Shown here: positions 35,317 through 46,712 of the stretch, piece by piece
How the letters are laid out: every line of letters starts with the position of its first letter
Position numbering within the stretch: position 1 is the first letter of the stretch
Origin: Sabellastarte sp. h YS-2021
Lineage: Eukaryota > Annelida > Polychaeta > Sabellida > Sabellidae
Direction of reading: 5' to 3'
DNA: 64,000 nt
NCBI GenBank assembly: GCA_964017235.1
Contig: OZ024927.1
Coordinates: 27,361,160 to 27,425,159, forward strand
Position numbers and translations under genes: made by a program
The notes under the pieces: generated by a model
Database searches by the model: none
Seen by the model: the letters and a program-made list of their open reading frames with translations, nothing else
What the model was told of the DNA's origin: nothing

Positions 35317-36250
35317 AAAAGTGAATCTGAATGACCCAAGTTTGACCTTGGAGGATTCAGCATTCAGGAGGCGAATTGGAGAAGTTTTTCAGAATTGCAG
35401 CCCCATGGTTTCCTTATACCTCCCAACATAATCCAAGCCTCTAAGTGCAATAATATAAGAGATATTAAGCAACAACTGAAATTCTGGCTCAACTTCTATG
35501 ACTCATTTAAGATCATAGAAGTGACCTCAAAAAACAACAACAGAGCAAAAAGCCACATGACAAGGTCTGAATAGTCTTAAGAATAATTCAATGAAGCTTG
35601 ATAAGATTCCAGGTAATATTTTTCCAGATACACTGCAAAATACAACAAAAACTAGAAAAAGGTTTTTGCTAACAAAAACGAGCAGCCCAGATGGAGACTT
35701 AGAGTTAATAAAGCTGTAGTAGTTGTGGTATGAGACTGTAAGGAGAAGGTAAGCTTTACTGTGTTTTGTATCTGAAAATGGATTGGAAAGTGGATTATCT
35801 AAAAACTGTATCAGTTGTAGTATTAGACTGTAAGCAGAATAACAGCATGCACAGCTAGGCTTGATAAAGCTCAGTGAGAGTGAACCTTTCCATTTTTTTT
35901 CAGTTTTTTTTTTTTTTTTTTTGCAAGACAGAAAAGATACACACATTGCACACATATTCTCCTCTTTGTTTGAATGGGGGGGAGGGGGGAAGTGAGACTT
36001 CCAACACACACACATAATCACACTTCCCCATCTCACTTCCCCCCATTCCCCATACACAGAGGCAATTCTTTTCTCACATGCATTTTTATTTGAGTGAGGG
36101 GACTGGGGGTGGGGAGGGGGGGGGGGGCAGATCTGTGCAGAAAAAACTGCCTCTTCCTCACTCCCCTCACTGAAATAAAATGCAGGTGAGAAAAAGATTA
36201 TTTACTGCAGTAGAATGTTTAGGTTTTACAGCAATTACTTAATTATGTAA
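35317..36250. other. TMEM161 intron 1, low-complexity stretch
   Basis: Contains a T18 run (near 35905), a CACACACA stretch and G/C-runs around 35977-36128. The 176-codon minus frame here is built from these runs and is not a gene. Confidence 0.5.
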
Positions 36251-36690
36251 GGGGCTACAGTTCTGAAATTTTACTATGTTATAACTGACACAAAACTACA
36301 TCAAAAACACAATTAAAAAATGCTCTAAATGTAATACTTTTTCAAGTTATAAGTGATTTATTGTATGAATACATGTATTTTAAGGCATCAAAAATTCATA
36401 AAAAATAATTAAGAAAGATCCAGGCCTTATATTCCCACAAGGGAATCTACTGGTGGCCTAGTATATAAAAGTGTTGAAATTTTCAGACTTTGGGTGGGGG
36501 TACCTCTCTTCAAATGGCTCTGGGGAAAAAACGAACAGACAGATCTGCATGGATTTTACGATTTATCATCCTCGATAGATAAGGTCTCTTTTTTTTTAAA
36601 AAAACAGCATGTTTCTGGGTCTTGTAGTTTTGAAGAAAGCTGCAGAGTGATAACATAATGTTAGCTGACTGACAAGTCAGCTAACATAAA
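36251..36690 (-). mobile_element. Family K element, 5' part (copy 2)
   Basis: The left hairpin at 36659-36686 has 12-bp arms TGTTAGCTGACT and AGTCAGCTAACA around GACA. Downstream on the - strand it matches 56.5-57.07 kb (ATCCTCGATAGATAAGG, CTTGTAGTTTTG, TTCAAGTTATAAGTGATTTA). The right end was not located, so the copy may be truncated. Confidence 0.65.
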
Positions 36691-36699
36691 AACAGGAAT

Positions 36700-37690
36700 T
36701 TTAAGGAAAAAGGTCATTAAAAGTCTTCCTTCAACTTAATCAATGTGTCAAGTTGACACTGATGTCATTGAACAGTATGTCAGTTGGGAGCTGAAAATCC
36801 TCATTTTTACTTCAAGGTGGCCATGACTGTACTTGTATTGGAACTCCAAGGTGGAAAGAAAATAAGAATGTCCCTATTTACATCTTTAATAAGTTTGCAA
36901 AATTTAACTGAGGTCAGCTGAACAATACGATAGCTCGAAAGTAATTACTCCATAATTTCACTGCCAGGTGACCATAACTTCATTCATATTGGGACTTTAA
37001 GGTGACCATAAAATAAGAATGTCCCTTTTGTCACCCTTTATAAGTGCATAAAGTCTAGCTGAGGTCAGTTGAACAATAAGATAGCTGGAGGCTGAAAACT
37101 TCCTTTTTTCACTGTAAGGTGACCATAACTTCATTCATATTACGACTTTAAGGTGACCATAAAATGAGAATGTCCCTTTCTGCCAACCTTTATAAATGTG
37201 CCAAGTTTTATTTTAAAAATTTAAATATTAACTGAGCTTAGGGCTGAAAACCCCTACATTTTAAGTTTAAGATGGCCATAACATCATTAATATTTAAATC
37301 ATAAGGTACTAAGAGTCTTTTTTTCATCTACTTCGGTATCAATATAAACTAGATATGGAAAAAAAGATGGCCAGATGGCTTTATTCCAAATTTTACAACT
37401 TTGGGGGGGGGGGGGGCATAGCTCCAATTATATTAACAGTTTAAGGTCACCATACAGTCAGGATAATCCTTTGGTAAATCTTAATATATATGCCATGTTT
37501 GGTTGAAAAAAAGTAAAAAACTAAGTGAACTGGAGGGCTAAAACCCCCTTTTTTGACATTAAGGTGACCTTAAGATTGCAGATACAGGGCTAAAACTTCG
37601 GCATGCAAAAGATTATCATAAGGTAGCTGAATAAGTTATTCCAACAAAACACTGAAATCCTGACCGTTTTTGAGATACAGACCAAGTACC
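36700..37690 (-). repeat. Degenerate tandem array H, about 150-bp unit
   Basis: AAGGTGACCATAACTTCATT recurs at about 36965 and 37116 with weaker copies up to about 37560. The segment at 37666-37677 is TATCTCAAAAAC on the - strand. Includes a G12 run near 37405. Confidence 0.65.
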
Positions 37691-37940
37691 CATTTAAAAA
37701 ATATTTTTGAAAATAAAATGCCTCCCATTCAGGCATCTATGGTCCGATTGGTGAGAAACTCCTTTTCGACCTGCGGATATAGGTCTAGAATGTACCTGAT
37801 AAATTTTATAGCACAGGTGTGTCTGTTTTTTTCCGAAACGCGATGACAGCGTCTTTTTCAAAAATGCTTACCTTAAGTAAAGCTTAAGGTCTCTGCAAAG
37901 TATCCCCAAAATTTTTCCCGCCCTTATAGTTGTAAAGAAA

Positions 37941-38382
37941 GATTAGAAGGAAAGAAAAATTTGAAAGCCCAAAAAGTTATTCATGGGAGTCCATAATCCA
38001 GCGGCGTCAGTGATCAGTCGAACTTACGTGAAAACTAGACCTAGTGCATCGGAGAACCAATGCAAATTGTATCCACCATAAAGACAATGCACCAAAACCT
38101 CTAGGACCAATAATGTATGTTGTATCCTGTATGTTGGTTTACCATCCCAAACCACTAGGAAGATTAGAAGGAAAGAAAAATTTGAAAGCCCAAGAAGTTA
38201 TTCATGGGAGTCCATAATCCAGCGGCGTCAGTGATCAGTCGAACTTACGTGAAAACTAGACCTAGCGCATCGGAGAACCGATGCAAATTGTATCCACCGT
38301 AAAGACAATGCACCAAAACCTCTAGGACCAATAATGTATGTTGTATCCTGTATGTTGGTTTACCATCCCAAACCACTAGGAT
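37941..38382. repeat. 221-bp direct duplication of family I 3' end
   Basis: Units start GATTAGAAGGAAAGAAAAAT at 37941 and 38162 and are nearly identical. Each contains the 3' hairpin (GCATCGG-AGAA-CCGATGC or its one-mismatch version) and ATTGTATCCACC. Thus the terminal piece of element I is present twice in tandem. Confidence 0.85.
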
Positions 38383-40718
38383 CAATAATAAGCGAGTTAT
38401 AAGCACTTTTAAGTTTGGCTGTCCTCATTTGACCTTGAAGGTGGGGCCCAAGGTCAAATCCGACCACACCACAAGATTCCCAGCCCATGATTTTCTATAT
38501 GCTGGTTTACCATCCCAAACCTCTAGGACCAATAATAAGCGAGTTATAAGCACTTTTAAGTTTGGCTGTCCTCGTTTGACCTTGAAGAAGGGGCCCAAGA
38601 TCAAATCCGACCATGACAGAACATTCCCCGCCCATGATTTCCTATATGTTGGTTTACCATCCCAAACCTCTAGGACCAATAATAAGCGAGTTATAAGCAC
38701 TTTTAAGTTTGGTTGTCCTCGTTGGACCTTGAATGAGGGGCCCAAGGTCAAATCCGACCATACCAGAAGAATCCCAGCCCATGATTTCCTATAGGTTGGT
38801 TTACCATCCCAAACCTCTAGGACCAATGATAAGCGAGTTATAGGCACTTTAACCTTTGGCTATCCTCGTTTGACCTTGAAGGAGGGGCCCAAGATCAAAT
38901 CCGACCATGACAGAACATTCCCCGCCCATGATTTCCTATATGTTGGTTTACCATCCCAAACCTCTAGGACCAATAATAAGCGAGTTATAAGCACTTTTAA
39001 GTTTGGTTGTCCTCGTTGGACCTTGAATGAGGGGCCCAAGGTCAAATCCGACCACACCAGAAGAATCCCAGCCCATGATTTCCTATAGGTTGGTTTACCA
39101 TCCCAAACCTCTAGGACCAATGATAAGCGAGTTATAGGCACTTTAACCTTTGGCTATCCTCGTTTGACCTTGAAGGAGGGGCCCAAGGTCAAATCCGACC
39201 ACGCAAGAAGATTCCCAGCCCATGATTTCCTATAGGTTGGTTTACCATCCCAAACCTCTAGGACCAATAATAAGCGAGTTATAAGCACTTTTAGGTTTGG
39301 CTGTAATCATTTGACCTTGAAGGAGGGGCCCAAGGTCAAATCCGACCACACCAGAAGAATCCCAGCCCATGATTTCCTATAGGTTGGTTTACCATCCCAA
39401 ACCTCTAGGACCAATAATAAGCGAGTTATAGGCACTTTAACCTTTGGCTATCCTCGTTTGACCTTGAAGGAGGGGCCCAAGGTCAAATCCGACCACGCCA
39501 GAAGATTCCCAGCCCATGATTTCCTATAGGTTGGTTTACCATCCCAAACCTTTAGGATCAATAATAAGCAAGTTATAAGCACTTTTAGGTTTGGCTGTAA
39601 TCATTTGATCTTGAAGGAGGGGCCCAAGGTCAAATCCGACCACACCATAAGATTCCCAGCCCATGATTTCCCATATGCTGGTTTACCATCCCAAACCTCT
39701 AGGACTAATAATAAGCGAGTTATAAGCACTTTTAAGTTTGGCTGTCCTCGTTTGACCTTGAATGAGGGGCCCAAGGTCAAATCCGACCACACCAGAAGAT
39801 TCCCAGCCCATGATTTTCTATATGTTGGTTTACCATCCCAAACCTCTAGGACCAATAATAAGAGAGTTATAGGCACTTTTACCTTTGGCTATCCTCGTTT
39901 GACCTTGAAGGAGGGGCCCAAGGTCAAATCCGACCACATCAGAAGATTCCCAGCCCATGATTTCCTATATGCTGGTTTACCATCACAAACCTCTAGGACC
40001 AATAATAAGCGAGTTATAAGCACTTTTAAGTTTGGCTGTCCTCGTTTGACCTTGAAGGAGGGGCCCAAGGTCAAATCCAACCACGCCAGAAGATTCCCAG
40101 CCCATGATTTCCTATATGTTGGTTTACCATCCCAAACCTCTAGGATCGATAATAAGCGAGTTATAAGCACTTTTAAGTTCTGCTATCCTCGTTTGACCTT
40201 GAAGGAGGGGTCCAAGGTCAAATATGACCACATCAGAAGATTCGCAGCACATGATTTCCTATAGGTTGGCTTCACATTGCAAACCTCTAGGACCAATAAT
40301 AAGGGAGATATAGGCACTTTTAAAGTCCGCTATGTGGGTTACTTCGGCACTCCGTGGATGACCTTGAATTAGGAGCTTCAAGGTCAAATGTGTGCAAGGT
40401 TGTAGAGGACATGTATATGTGTCATACATATCACCTATGAAGAGATTCAACCTTCTACCTATGAGGAACAGCCAGTAGAAAAATGTAGATTATTTTCAAA
40501 GAAATGCCCGTGGCGGCCATCTTGTTTTTCAGAATGAGGCTATTTTCCTTCCCAGAGAAGCTTACCCCCCAATGAAGATATCCTGCAAATTTGGTGAACC
40601 TAGCTGCTGTTGTTTTCCTCTTAGAGCGTTAACGCCGAAAATCTCTCTACGCGCGGCGGCGGCGGCGCAGCGGACGCTAAACCAAAGTATCCACCGGATG
40701 CTTCCGGTGGATACAATA
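38256..40718 (-). mobile_element. Hairpin-ended element I, 2.46 kb
   Basis: On the - strand the left hairpin is at 40687-40714 (12-bp arms GTATCCACCGGA and TCCGGTGGATAC, loop AGCA). Next come GCGTCCGCTGCGCCGCCGCC, a unique lead, about 13 units of 147 bp, and CGGTGGATACAAT (38287-38299), complementary to the left arm. A perfect 7-bp-stem hairpin (38267-38284) and CTAG (38256-38259) before TTTT end it. It occupies most of the distal TMEM161 intron 1. Confidence 0.85.
38384..40310 (-). repeat. 147-bp tandem array, about 13 units
   Basis: AATAATAAGCGAGTTATAAG recurs every 147 bp (38384, 38531, and on). Because 147 is divisible by three, frames stay open across units and give spurious ORFs up to 219 codons on both strands. 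The unit carries AAGGTCAAATCCGACCA and CCATCCCAAACCTCTAGGAC. Confidence 0.95.
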
Positions 40719-40795
40719 AATAAGCGGCCCGTCAGCTTTACGACCTAGTTTAAGGAAGAATACTGGTGTTCTATCAATAATCCTAATTCACCTTA

Positions 40796-40954
<159 letters not shown>

Positions 40955-41519
40955 TCAGGGTCAAGAGTAAACTCTATAGTGTAGTAAATGTCATTGTTCA
41001 ATGGGGCTTTGTGGTACAGCAATCAAAACGAGTGCTTCCTGTCTTAGTTGACAGGCTTTCCATTAGCATACTTATATGATAAACTTATGGTACACCAAGA
41101 TACAAAAGAAGGAAAATAGTATTAGAGATGCCCAAAGCCCACAGCCAGGGGAACTAGAGTTCGGACACCATGAGATACAGAAAACATGAAACAGTACAAA
41201 CATCAGCAGACTTCAGAACAGTATAAGCTATGTAAAGGACAAATAAGGCTTGAGAGAGAGAAAATGTAAGTAAAGACAAAAGTATTAAGGCAAGACAATT
41301 CAATAGCAAGAATACTGTATTAATTAGCAAACTAAAGTTATAAATATTTTAACTGAAGTATGGCTGTCAATGGTGATTAAACTCCTCGGTAACAGTTCTG
41401 ATAATCAGTTGCAGCAATGCATATGTCATTCTGACAGGGGAAATATGTCTCATATTTAATGTGGTTGGTACTTCATATTGGAACCCACAAAATTATTATG
41501 AAGGACCATTTTACATTTT

Positions 41520-42575
41520 ATGGACTGTTGTAGAGGGAGAGGTCTATCTAAGTAATTTAAATGGGAAGAGTGTGTTAGAGGTGTGGTAGAGCTCTAAAAT
41601 AGTTGTATATTTGAGTGGAACTCGACCACATTTTAGGGGGTGTGGTATAGTAAGAGGTCTATCCCAGTAATTTCAATGGGGAGAGCACAGTAGAGGTGTG
41701 GTAGAGATTGGTAGAGGTTTGATATAGTTATATATTTGAGTGGACCTCTGCCACATTTTAGGGGGTTTGGTACAGGTAGAGGTCCATCCCAGTAATTTGT
41801 ATTAGAAGGGTGTGGTAGAGGTGTGGTAGACGTCAGATACAGTTATACATATCAGTGGACCTCTGCCACATTTTAGGTAAAGGTAGAGGTCTATCCCAGT
41901 AATTTCAATGGGAAGAGAATGGTAGATGTGTGGTAGAGATATGGTAGATATCTGACAGAGTTATACATTTGATTGGACCTCTACCACATTTTAGGGGGTT
42001 TGGAAGAGGTAGAGGTCTATCCCAGTAATTTGTATTGGAAGGTAGTGTTGGTATCAAATAAAAATATGTATATCGATATCAAACCAAATTTTTACCTTCT
42101 GTATCGATCGATATTGAAATATCGGGCATGAGATGCTTTCCTGGGGGACACCTTCCAAACTCTTTTGCAAGGTTTAGTAGTGTCTCGAAAAGTAAAACTT
42201 ACCGAAAATGATATAAAAATCAATATAATCTTCAAATTGTGTACTTAATCTTAATGGAAGACAGCAGAGATGAATCTATTTTGTGGTATGTTCCGATATT
42301 GATATTGTACCCTACATTATTAATATCGGCAAATTTAGCAAGAAATGATAAATATTTCAATATCAATAAACAATACCAGCACTACTGGAAGGACATGGCA
42401 GAGGTGTGGTAGAAATGTGGTCGAGGTCTGATGTAATTATAGATTTGACTGGACCTCTACCACATTTCAGGGGGCGTGGTAGAGGTCTACCCCAGTAATT
42501 TGTATTGGAAGGACGTGGTACAGGTGTGATGAAAGTCTGATATAGTTATACATTTGATTGGACCTCTACCACATT
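41520..42575. repeat. GTGGTAGAGGT minisatellite inserted in B
   Basis: Units of about 107-125 bp with GTGGTAGAGGT, its near complement ACCTCTACCACATTT, and TATCCCAGTAATTT. Direct and inverted motifs alternate, so each unit can fold on itself. It is interrupted by the MITE at 42043-42384. Confidence 0.8.
42043..42384. mobile_element. hAT-like MITE, 342 bp
   Basis: Terminal inverted repeat TAGTGTTGGTAT / ATACCAGCACTA (one mismatch) flanked by TTGGAAGG (42035-42042) and CTGGAAGG (42385-42392), an 8-bp target duplication with one mismatch. Interior AT-rich with ATCGATATC motifs. No frame. Confidence 0.8.
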
Positions 42576-44109
42576 TTACACTTCATGGTTCAGAGATATT
42601 GCCTAGACAAAATTTTACGGTCAAGGTCCCTACGGCAAGATCAAAGGTCAAATCAAGGTGACACCATGACATTGCACACCTACAACCCCCAACCAATGTC
42701 CTTACCAAGTATCAACTTCCTACACCTTAAGGTTGCCGAGATATAGCCCCGACAATATATTATAGGTCAAAGTCACTACGACAAGGTCAAAGGTCAAATC
42801 AAGGTCACACCATGACGTTGCACACCTACACCCCCTAACCAATGTCCCTACCAAGTATCAACTTCCTATATCTTACAGTTTCCAAGATATAGCCCGGACA
42901 AGATTTTATAGGTCAAGGTCACTACGGCAAGGTCAAATCAAGGTCAGACCATGACGTTGCACCCCCTAACCAATGTCCCTACCAAGTATCAACTTCCTAC
43001 ATCTTACAGTTTCCAAGATATAGCCCGGACAAGATTTTATAGGTCAAGGTCACTACAGCAAGGTCAAATCAAGGTCACACCAAGACGTTTGCACACCTAC
43101 ACCCCCCTAACCAATGTCCCTACCAAGTATCAACTTCCTACACCTTACGGTTTCCGAGATATAGCCCGGACAAGATTTTATAGGTCAAGGTCACTACGGC
43201 AAGGTCAAAGGTCAAATCCTGGTCAGACCATGACGTTGCACACCTACACCTCCTAACCAATGTCCCTACCAAGTATCAACTTCCTACACCTTACAGTTTC
43301 CGAGATACAGTCCGGACAAGATTTTATAGGTCAAGGTCACTACAGCAAGGTCAAATCAACGTCACACCAAGACGTTGCACACCTACACCCCCTAACCAAT
43401 GTCCCTACCAAGTATCAACTTCCTACACCTTACGGTTTCCGACATATAGCCCGGACAAGATTTTATAGGTCAAGGTCACTACAGCAAGGTCAAATCAAGG
43501 TCACACCAAGACGTTTGCACACCTACACCCCCCTAACCAATGTCCCTACCAAGTATCAACTTCCTACACCTTACGGTTTCCGAGATATAGCCCGGACAAG
43601 ATTTTATAGGTCAAGGTCACTACGGCAAGGTCAAAGGTCAAATCAAGGTCAGACTATGACGTTGCACAACTACACCCCCTAACCAATGTCCCTACCAAGT
43701 ATCAACTTCCTACACCTTACAGTTTCCGAGATATAGCCCGGACAAGATTTTCAAACTCAAGGTCACTACGGCAAGGTCAAAGGTCAAATCAAGGTCAGGC
43801 CATGACGTTGCACACCTACACCCCCTAACCAATGTCCCTACCAAGTATCAACTTCCTACACCTTACGGTTTCTGAGATACAGCCCGGACAAACTATTTCC
43901 CGCCACCCGCCCATCCGGACACCATGGGTGAAAACAATACCCCGACAGCCCTTAAGGGCTGTGGGGTAAAAAGGATTTATTTTCACTCAGTAATGTTTGT
44001 ATGTTGAAGGGGAATATGAGAGAATATGGGTGAATACATTTGTAGGTATTTGTATTTGAGGCAAATCTCCAGTTTTATGTCTGGTTGTGCCACGGCTCTA
44101 CACGCAAGT

Positions 44110-44405
44110 ACTGCCTTGCTACCAATTATCACTGGGTACCAATTTCCGCCAACAAGAAGTAAAATGTTCATATTTCGTTAGCAGCTAAATATCTTCAAAG
44201 TCTTTTGATATGTATTTGTTCGAATCAGTTTGAAAATAGTTATATCGTATTTACTACACTTGGAAGGTACTACCAATCAGTTTGGAAATAGTCATATCAT
44301 ATTTACTACACTTGGAAGATACTATTTGACAAGTTATGTCTATCTGAATTTTGCCTGGTGGTAATTAGTACCCAGCGATAATTGGTAGCAAGGCAGTAAA
44401 GTATA
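44110..44405. repeat. Fold-back repeat, about 45-bp arms
   Basis: TACTGCCTTGCTACCAATTA with the following bases (44114-44160) recurs inverted at about 44357-44400 with few mismatches. Between the arms a 54-bp direct repeat (TTTACTACACTTGGAAGRTA at about 44250 and 44304) is present. It could be a MITE with long arms. Confidence 0.75.
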
Positions 44406-45390
44406 AGCCAAATCACGGTTTCGGCTGCGCATGCTCTAGCACACATCCTTGAAGGGTCAAGTGGGTAAAAACAAACGTCTGTATTTGAACCAGGAAGTGA
44501 TTTTTATATGGTGAAAAAACAAATTAATAGATCTCTTCTCATATAACAAACAAAATACTTTATTTTACTTTAAAATAAATATATATTGAGGTACAAAACT
44601 GGCACTTTTTACTCGTAAGCGAAATTTTTAAATATTTTATGGTATTATTTTATGAAAACTATGAAACCTAAAAATATGATATATACATCATTAGAAAGAT
44701 ATTTTAACAGAGCTTCTGCTCGTTTTTGTTGCATTAAAATCCATGCAGGAAATGGCGGAGAAATTGCAAGCTAAAAATTAAAATATGGATTTTTAAATAT
44801 TCATTGCTGCCCCTATATACTTACTTCTTCAATGTTTAAATTTTAAATATCGACTTCAAAGTAATCAAATACGAAAGAACTGATGTAAATATATGGGGAT
44901 TTTCTCAAATATGTTTACAAAAAATGGACAATATTTAATTATTTGATGATGAAAGACCTCAAACCTCGATTTTTGAAGGTATTTTTAACTCTATTAGTGT
45001 ACCAGTATCGCAAGCTTCAGTGTAGACAAAAATAAATTTACATTCACTCAGAGTCCTAAAATATGGTAGAAATGTCGAAAACTGTGAATACTTGTTCCAT
45101 GTGTACTTGAGGTCCTCATTGACTTTAAGTACCAATACAAAAAGTAAAAAATACCCACTGTATGAGACAGATTGCTGAAGAAAAATTGTATTAATACATT
45201 AAAGAGGTCTTTTTTCCATATGCTAATGGCCAAAAATATTGTAAGTTGATCACCATTTAGTTATCATCTGACTCACTATGGTCGCCCTTACAAGTAGTAA
45301 CCAAGCCCAGTATTTACTTCAGGGATCAGTTTGGAACTGGCCAAGCTACACGACAATAAACAATCAAATACCCAGAGTATTGCAACATTG
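44406..45390. other. AT-rich sequence, mostly unassigned
   Basis: A segment at about 44455-44510 (AAGTGGGTAAAAACAAACGT...ACCAGGAAGTG) recurs inverted at about 57385-57430, so at least part is a dispersed repeat. No gene seen. Confidence 0.45.
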
Positions 45391-45484
45391 CAGTGTTCGC
45401 TCTCAAGCGCATTTTCGCGAGTTTATACACACTCTGGGGTGAGTTGTCGCAAAAGCAACTCACCAACGCGTCTGTGCTGCCGCT

Positions 45485-46030
45485 GCCAGGCGAAACACTC
45501 AAAACTGACTGAAGAAATTCATCTATTATCGGAAGCGACGACGTACATGTTTCCTCATAGAAATGGGTGAGAAAAGCATGAAAAGCAGTTTATTTTATTT
45601 TATATATCCAGCTAACAATAATTCACGTGAGAATTCGGGTATTCTCGCGAGATTTCCATGCTTTTTGTCGATTTTAAAACTCGTCTTCTGCTTATAGTGC
45701 CACAGGCGAAACAGTCGAAACAACTACTGACCAAAAAAATCGTCTATTATCAGAAACGACGATGTACATATTTCCTCATAGAAATAGGTGAGAAAGACAT
45801 GAAAGCGAGTATATTTTACTTGATACACCCAGCTAACAGTAATTCACTCGAGAATTCGGGTATTCTCACGAGATTTCCGTGCTTTATGTCTAATTTTTAA
45901 CTCGTCTTCTGCATATTGTGTCACAGGCGAAACAGTCGAAACAACTACTGACCAAAGAAATTTGTCTGTTATCGGAAGAGACAAAATGTATATTTCTTCA
46001 AAGAAAAGATAAGAAATGCAATTTATTTAT
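45485..46030 (+). repeat. 216-221-bp tandem repeat, about 2.6 units
   Basis: CAGGCGAAACA marks lie at about 45488, 45704 and 45925. Units contain TTATCGGAAGCGACGACGTA and GAATTCGGGTATTCTCGCGA. The small frames at 45331 and 45658 come from successive units and differ, so they are not a gene family. Confidence 0.8.
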
Positions 46031-46116
46031 TTATTTGATGAATCCAGATAACAGTAGAATAATAATAAAAAAAAATAAATAAAAAAACCAGTAGCACCCA
46101 GCCGTTAAGCCATTAA

Positions 46117-46596
46117 CCCTTTCGCTACTGAAGGATCATTATTCTGGGGGACTGTAGCCATATGACGTCATATCACGTCAAAAACGCCAATACAGTAAAA
46201 CATTAACTCACTACCTTATGCACTTTATTTGCGGTATTTTTCGGCATATTTCATCAGGAATTGATGAAAGTCGAATGGGAAAATTCGTGGGAATTCCCCA
46301 AATAAAAATAACCACGAGTAAACAATATGCAGGTATATGCGATAAATACGGCAATATATACAAAAACCAGTTAAAATGGCTGAAAATGTTGAAATAATGT
46401 GAAAATAAAGCAGAACCTATATATAGTTTACTTAAGCAATCGTTTTAATACTGATACACCAAAGAAAACCTATTGCAGTATACCGAAGGGAAAGAAGAAA
46501 TCAATATTATTGCCGTTGACCCTGTGTCGACAGACATGGTACCTTGTAATACACATTACCGTTGACTGCTTGACGTCATAGATGGTAGCGAAAGGG
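46117..46596. mobile_element. piggyBac-like MITE with TTAA target site
   Basis: Ends CCCTTTCGCTAC and GTAGCGAAAGGG are perfect inverted repeats, flanked by TTAA at 46113-46116 and 46597-46600. The CCC-starting TIR with TTAA duplication is the piggyBac signature. TGACGTCA-type palindromes occur near both ends (ATATGACGTCATAT at about 46161 and TGACGTCATA at 46571). 480 bp, no transposase. Confidence 0.85.
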
Positions 46597-46712
46597 TTAA
46601 GATGTGGTTTACAAGTGAAATTTTAAAAAAATAAAAGACAAATAAAAACAGCATTAAATAGTTATTTATTTGAACTTTTAGTTTAGCATCTATTTCTTAT
46701 TATTTAAATAAA

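Larger units (their letters stand above)
41117..43968 (-). mobile_element. Hairpin-ended element B, copy 4, with nested insertion
   Basis: The left hairpin at 43938-43968 is identical in plan to copy 3 and is followed by the GTCCGGATGGGCGG spacer and about nine 146-bp units (42580-43900). The 3' region reappears at about 41117-41480 and ends with TAG on the + strand (CTA on the -) after the GCC-TGGGCTTTGGGC region. Between them a GTGGTAGAGGT minisatellite (about 41520-42575) is inserted. It lies beyond the TMEM161 start, so perhaps within a 5' UTR intron or upstream. Confidence 0.75.

Noticed and set aside
35527-36057. 176-codon minus-strand frame
   Set aside because: Built from T, CA and G runs in intron DNA; no domain or splice support.
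39605-40264. 219-codon + strand open frame and similar frames of 90-140 codons on both strands at 38.4-40.3 kb
   Set aside because: The array unit is 147 bp, divisible by three, so any unit without stops gives a long frame on either strand. The same applies to all strands here, and no start, splice or domain signal exists.
40640-40715. CGG-rich stretches beside the hairpins as CpG-island promoters
   Set aside because: The same CGCCGCC spacer recurs beside the 5' hairpins of elements I, J and K, so it belongs to the elements.
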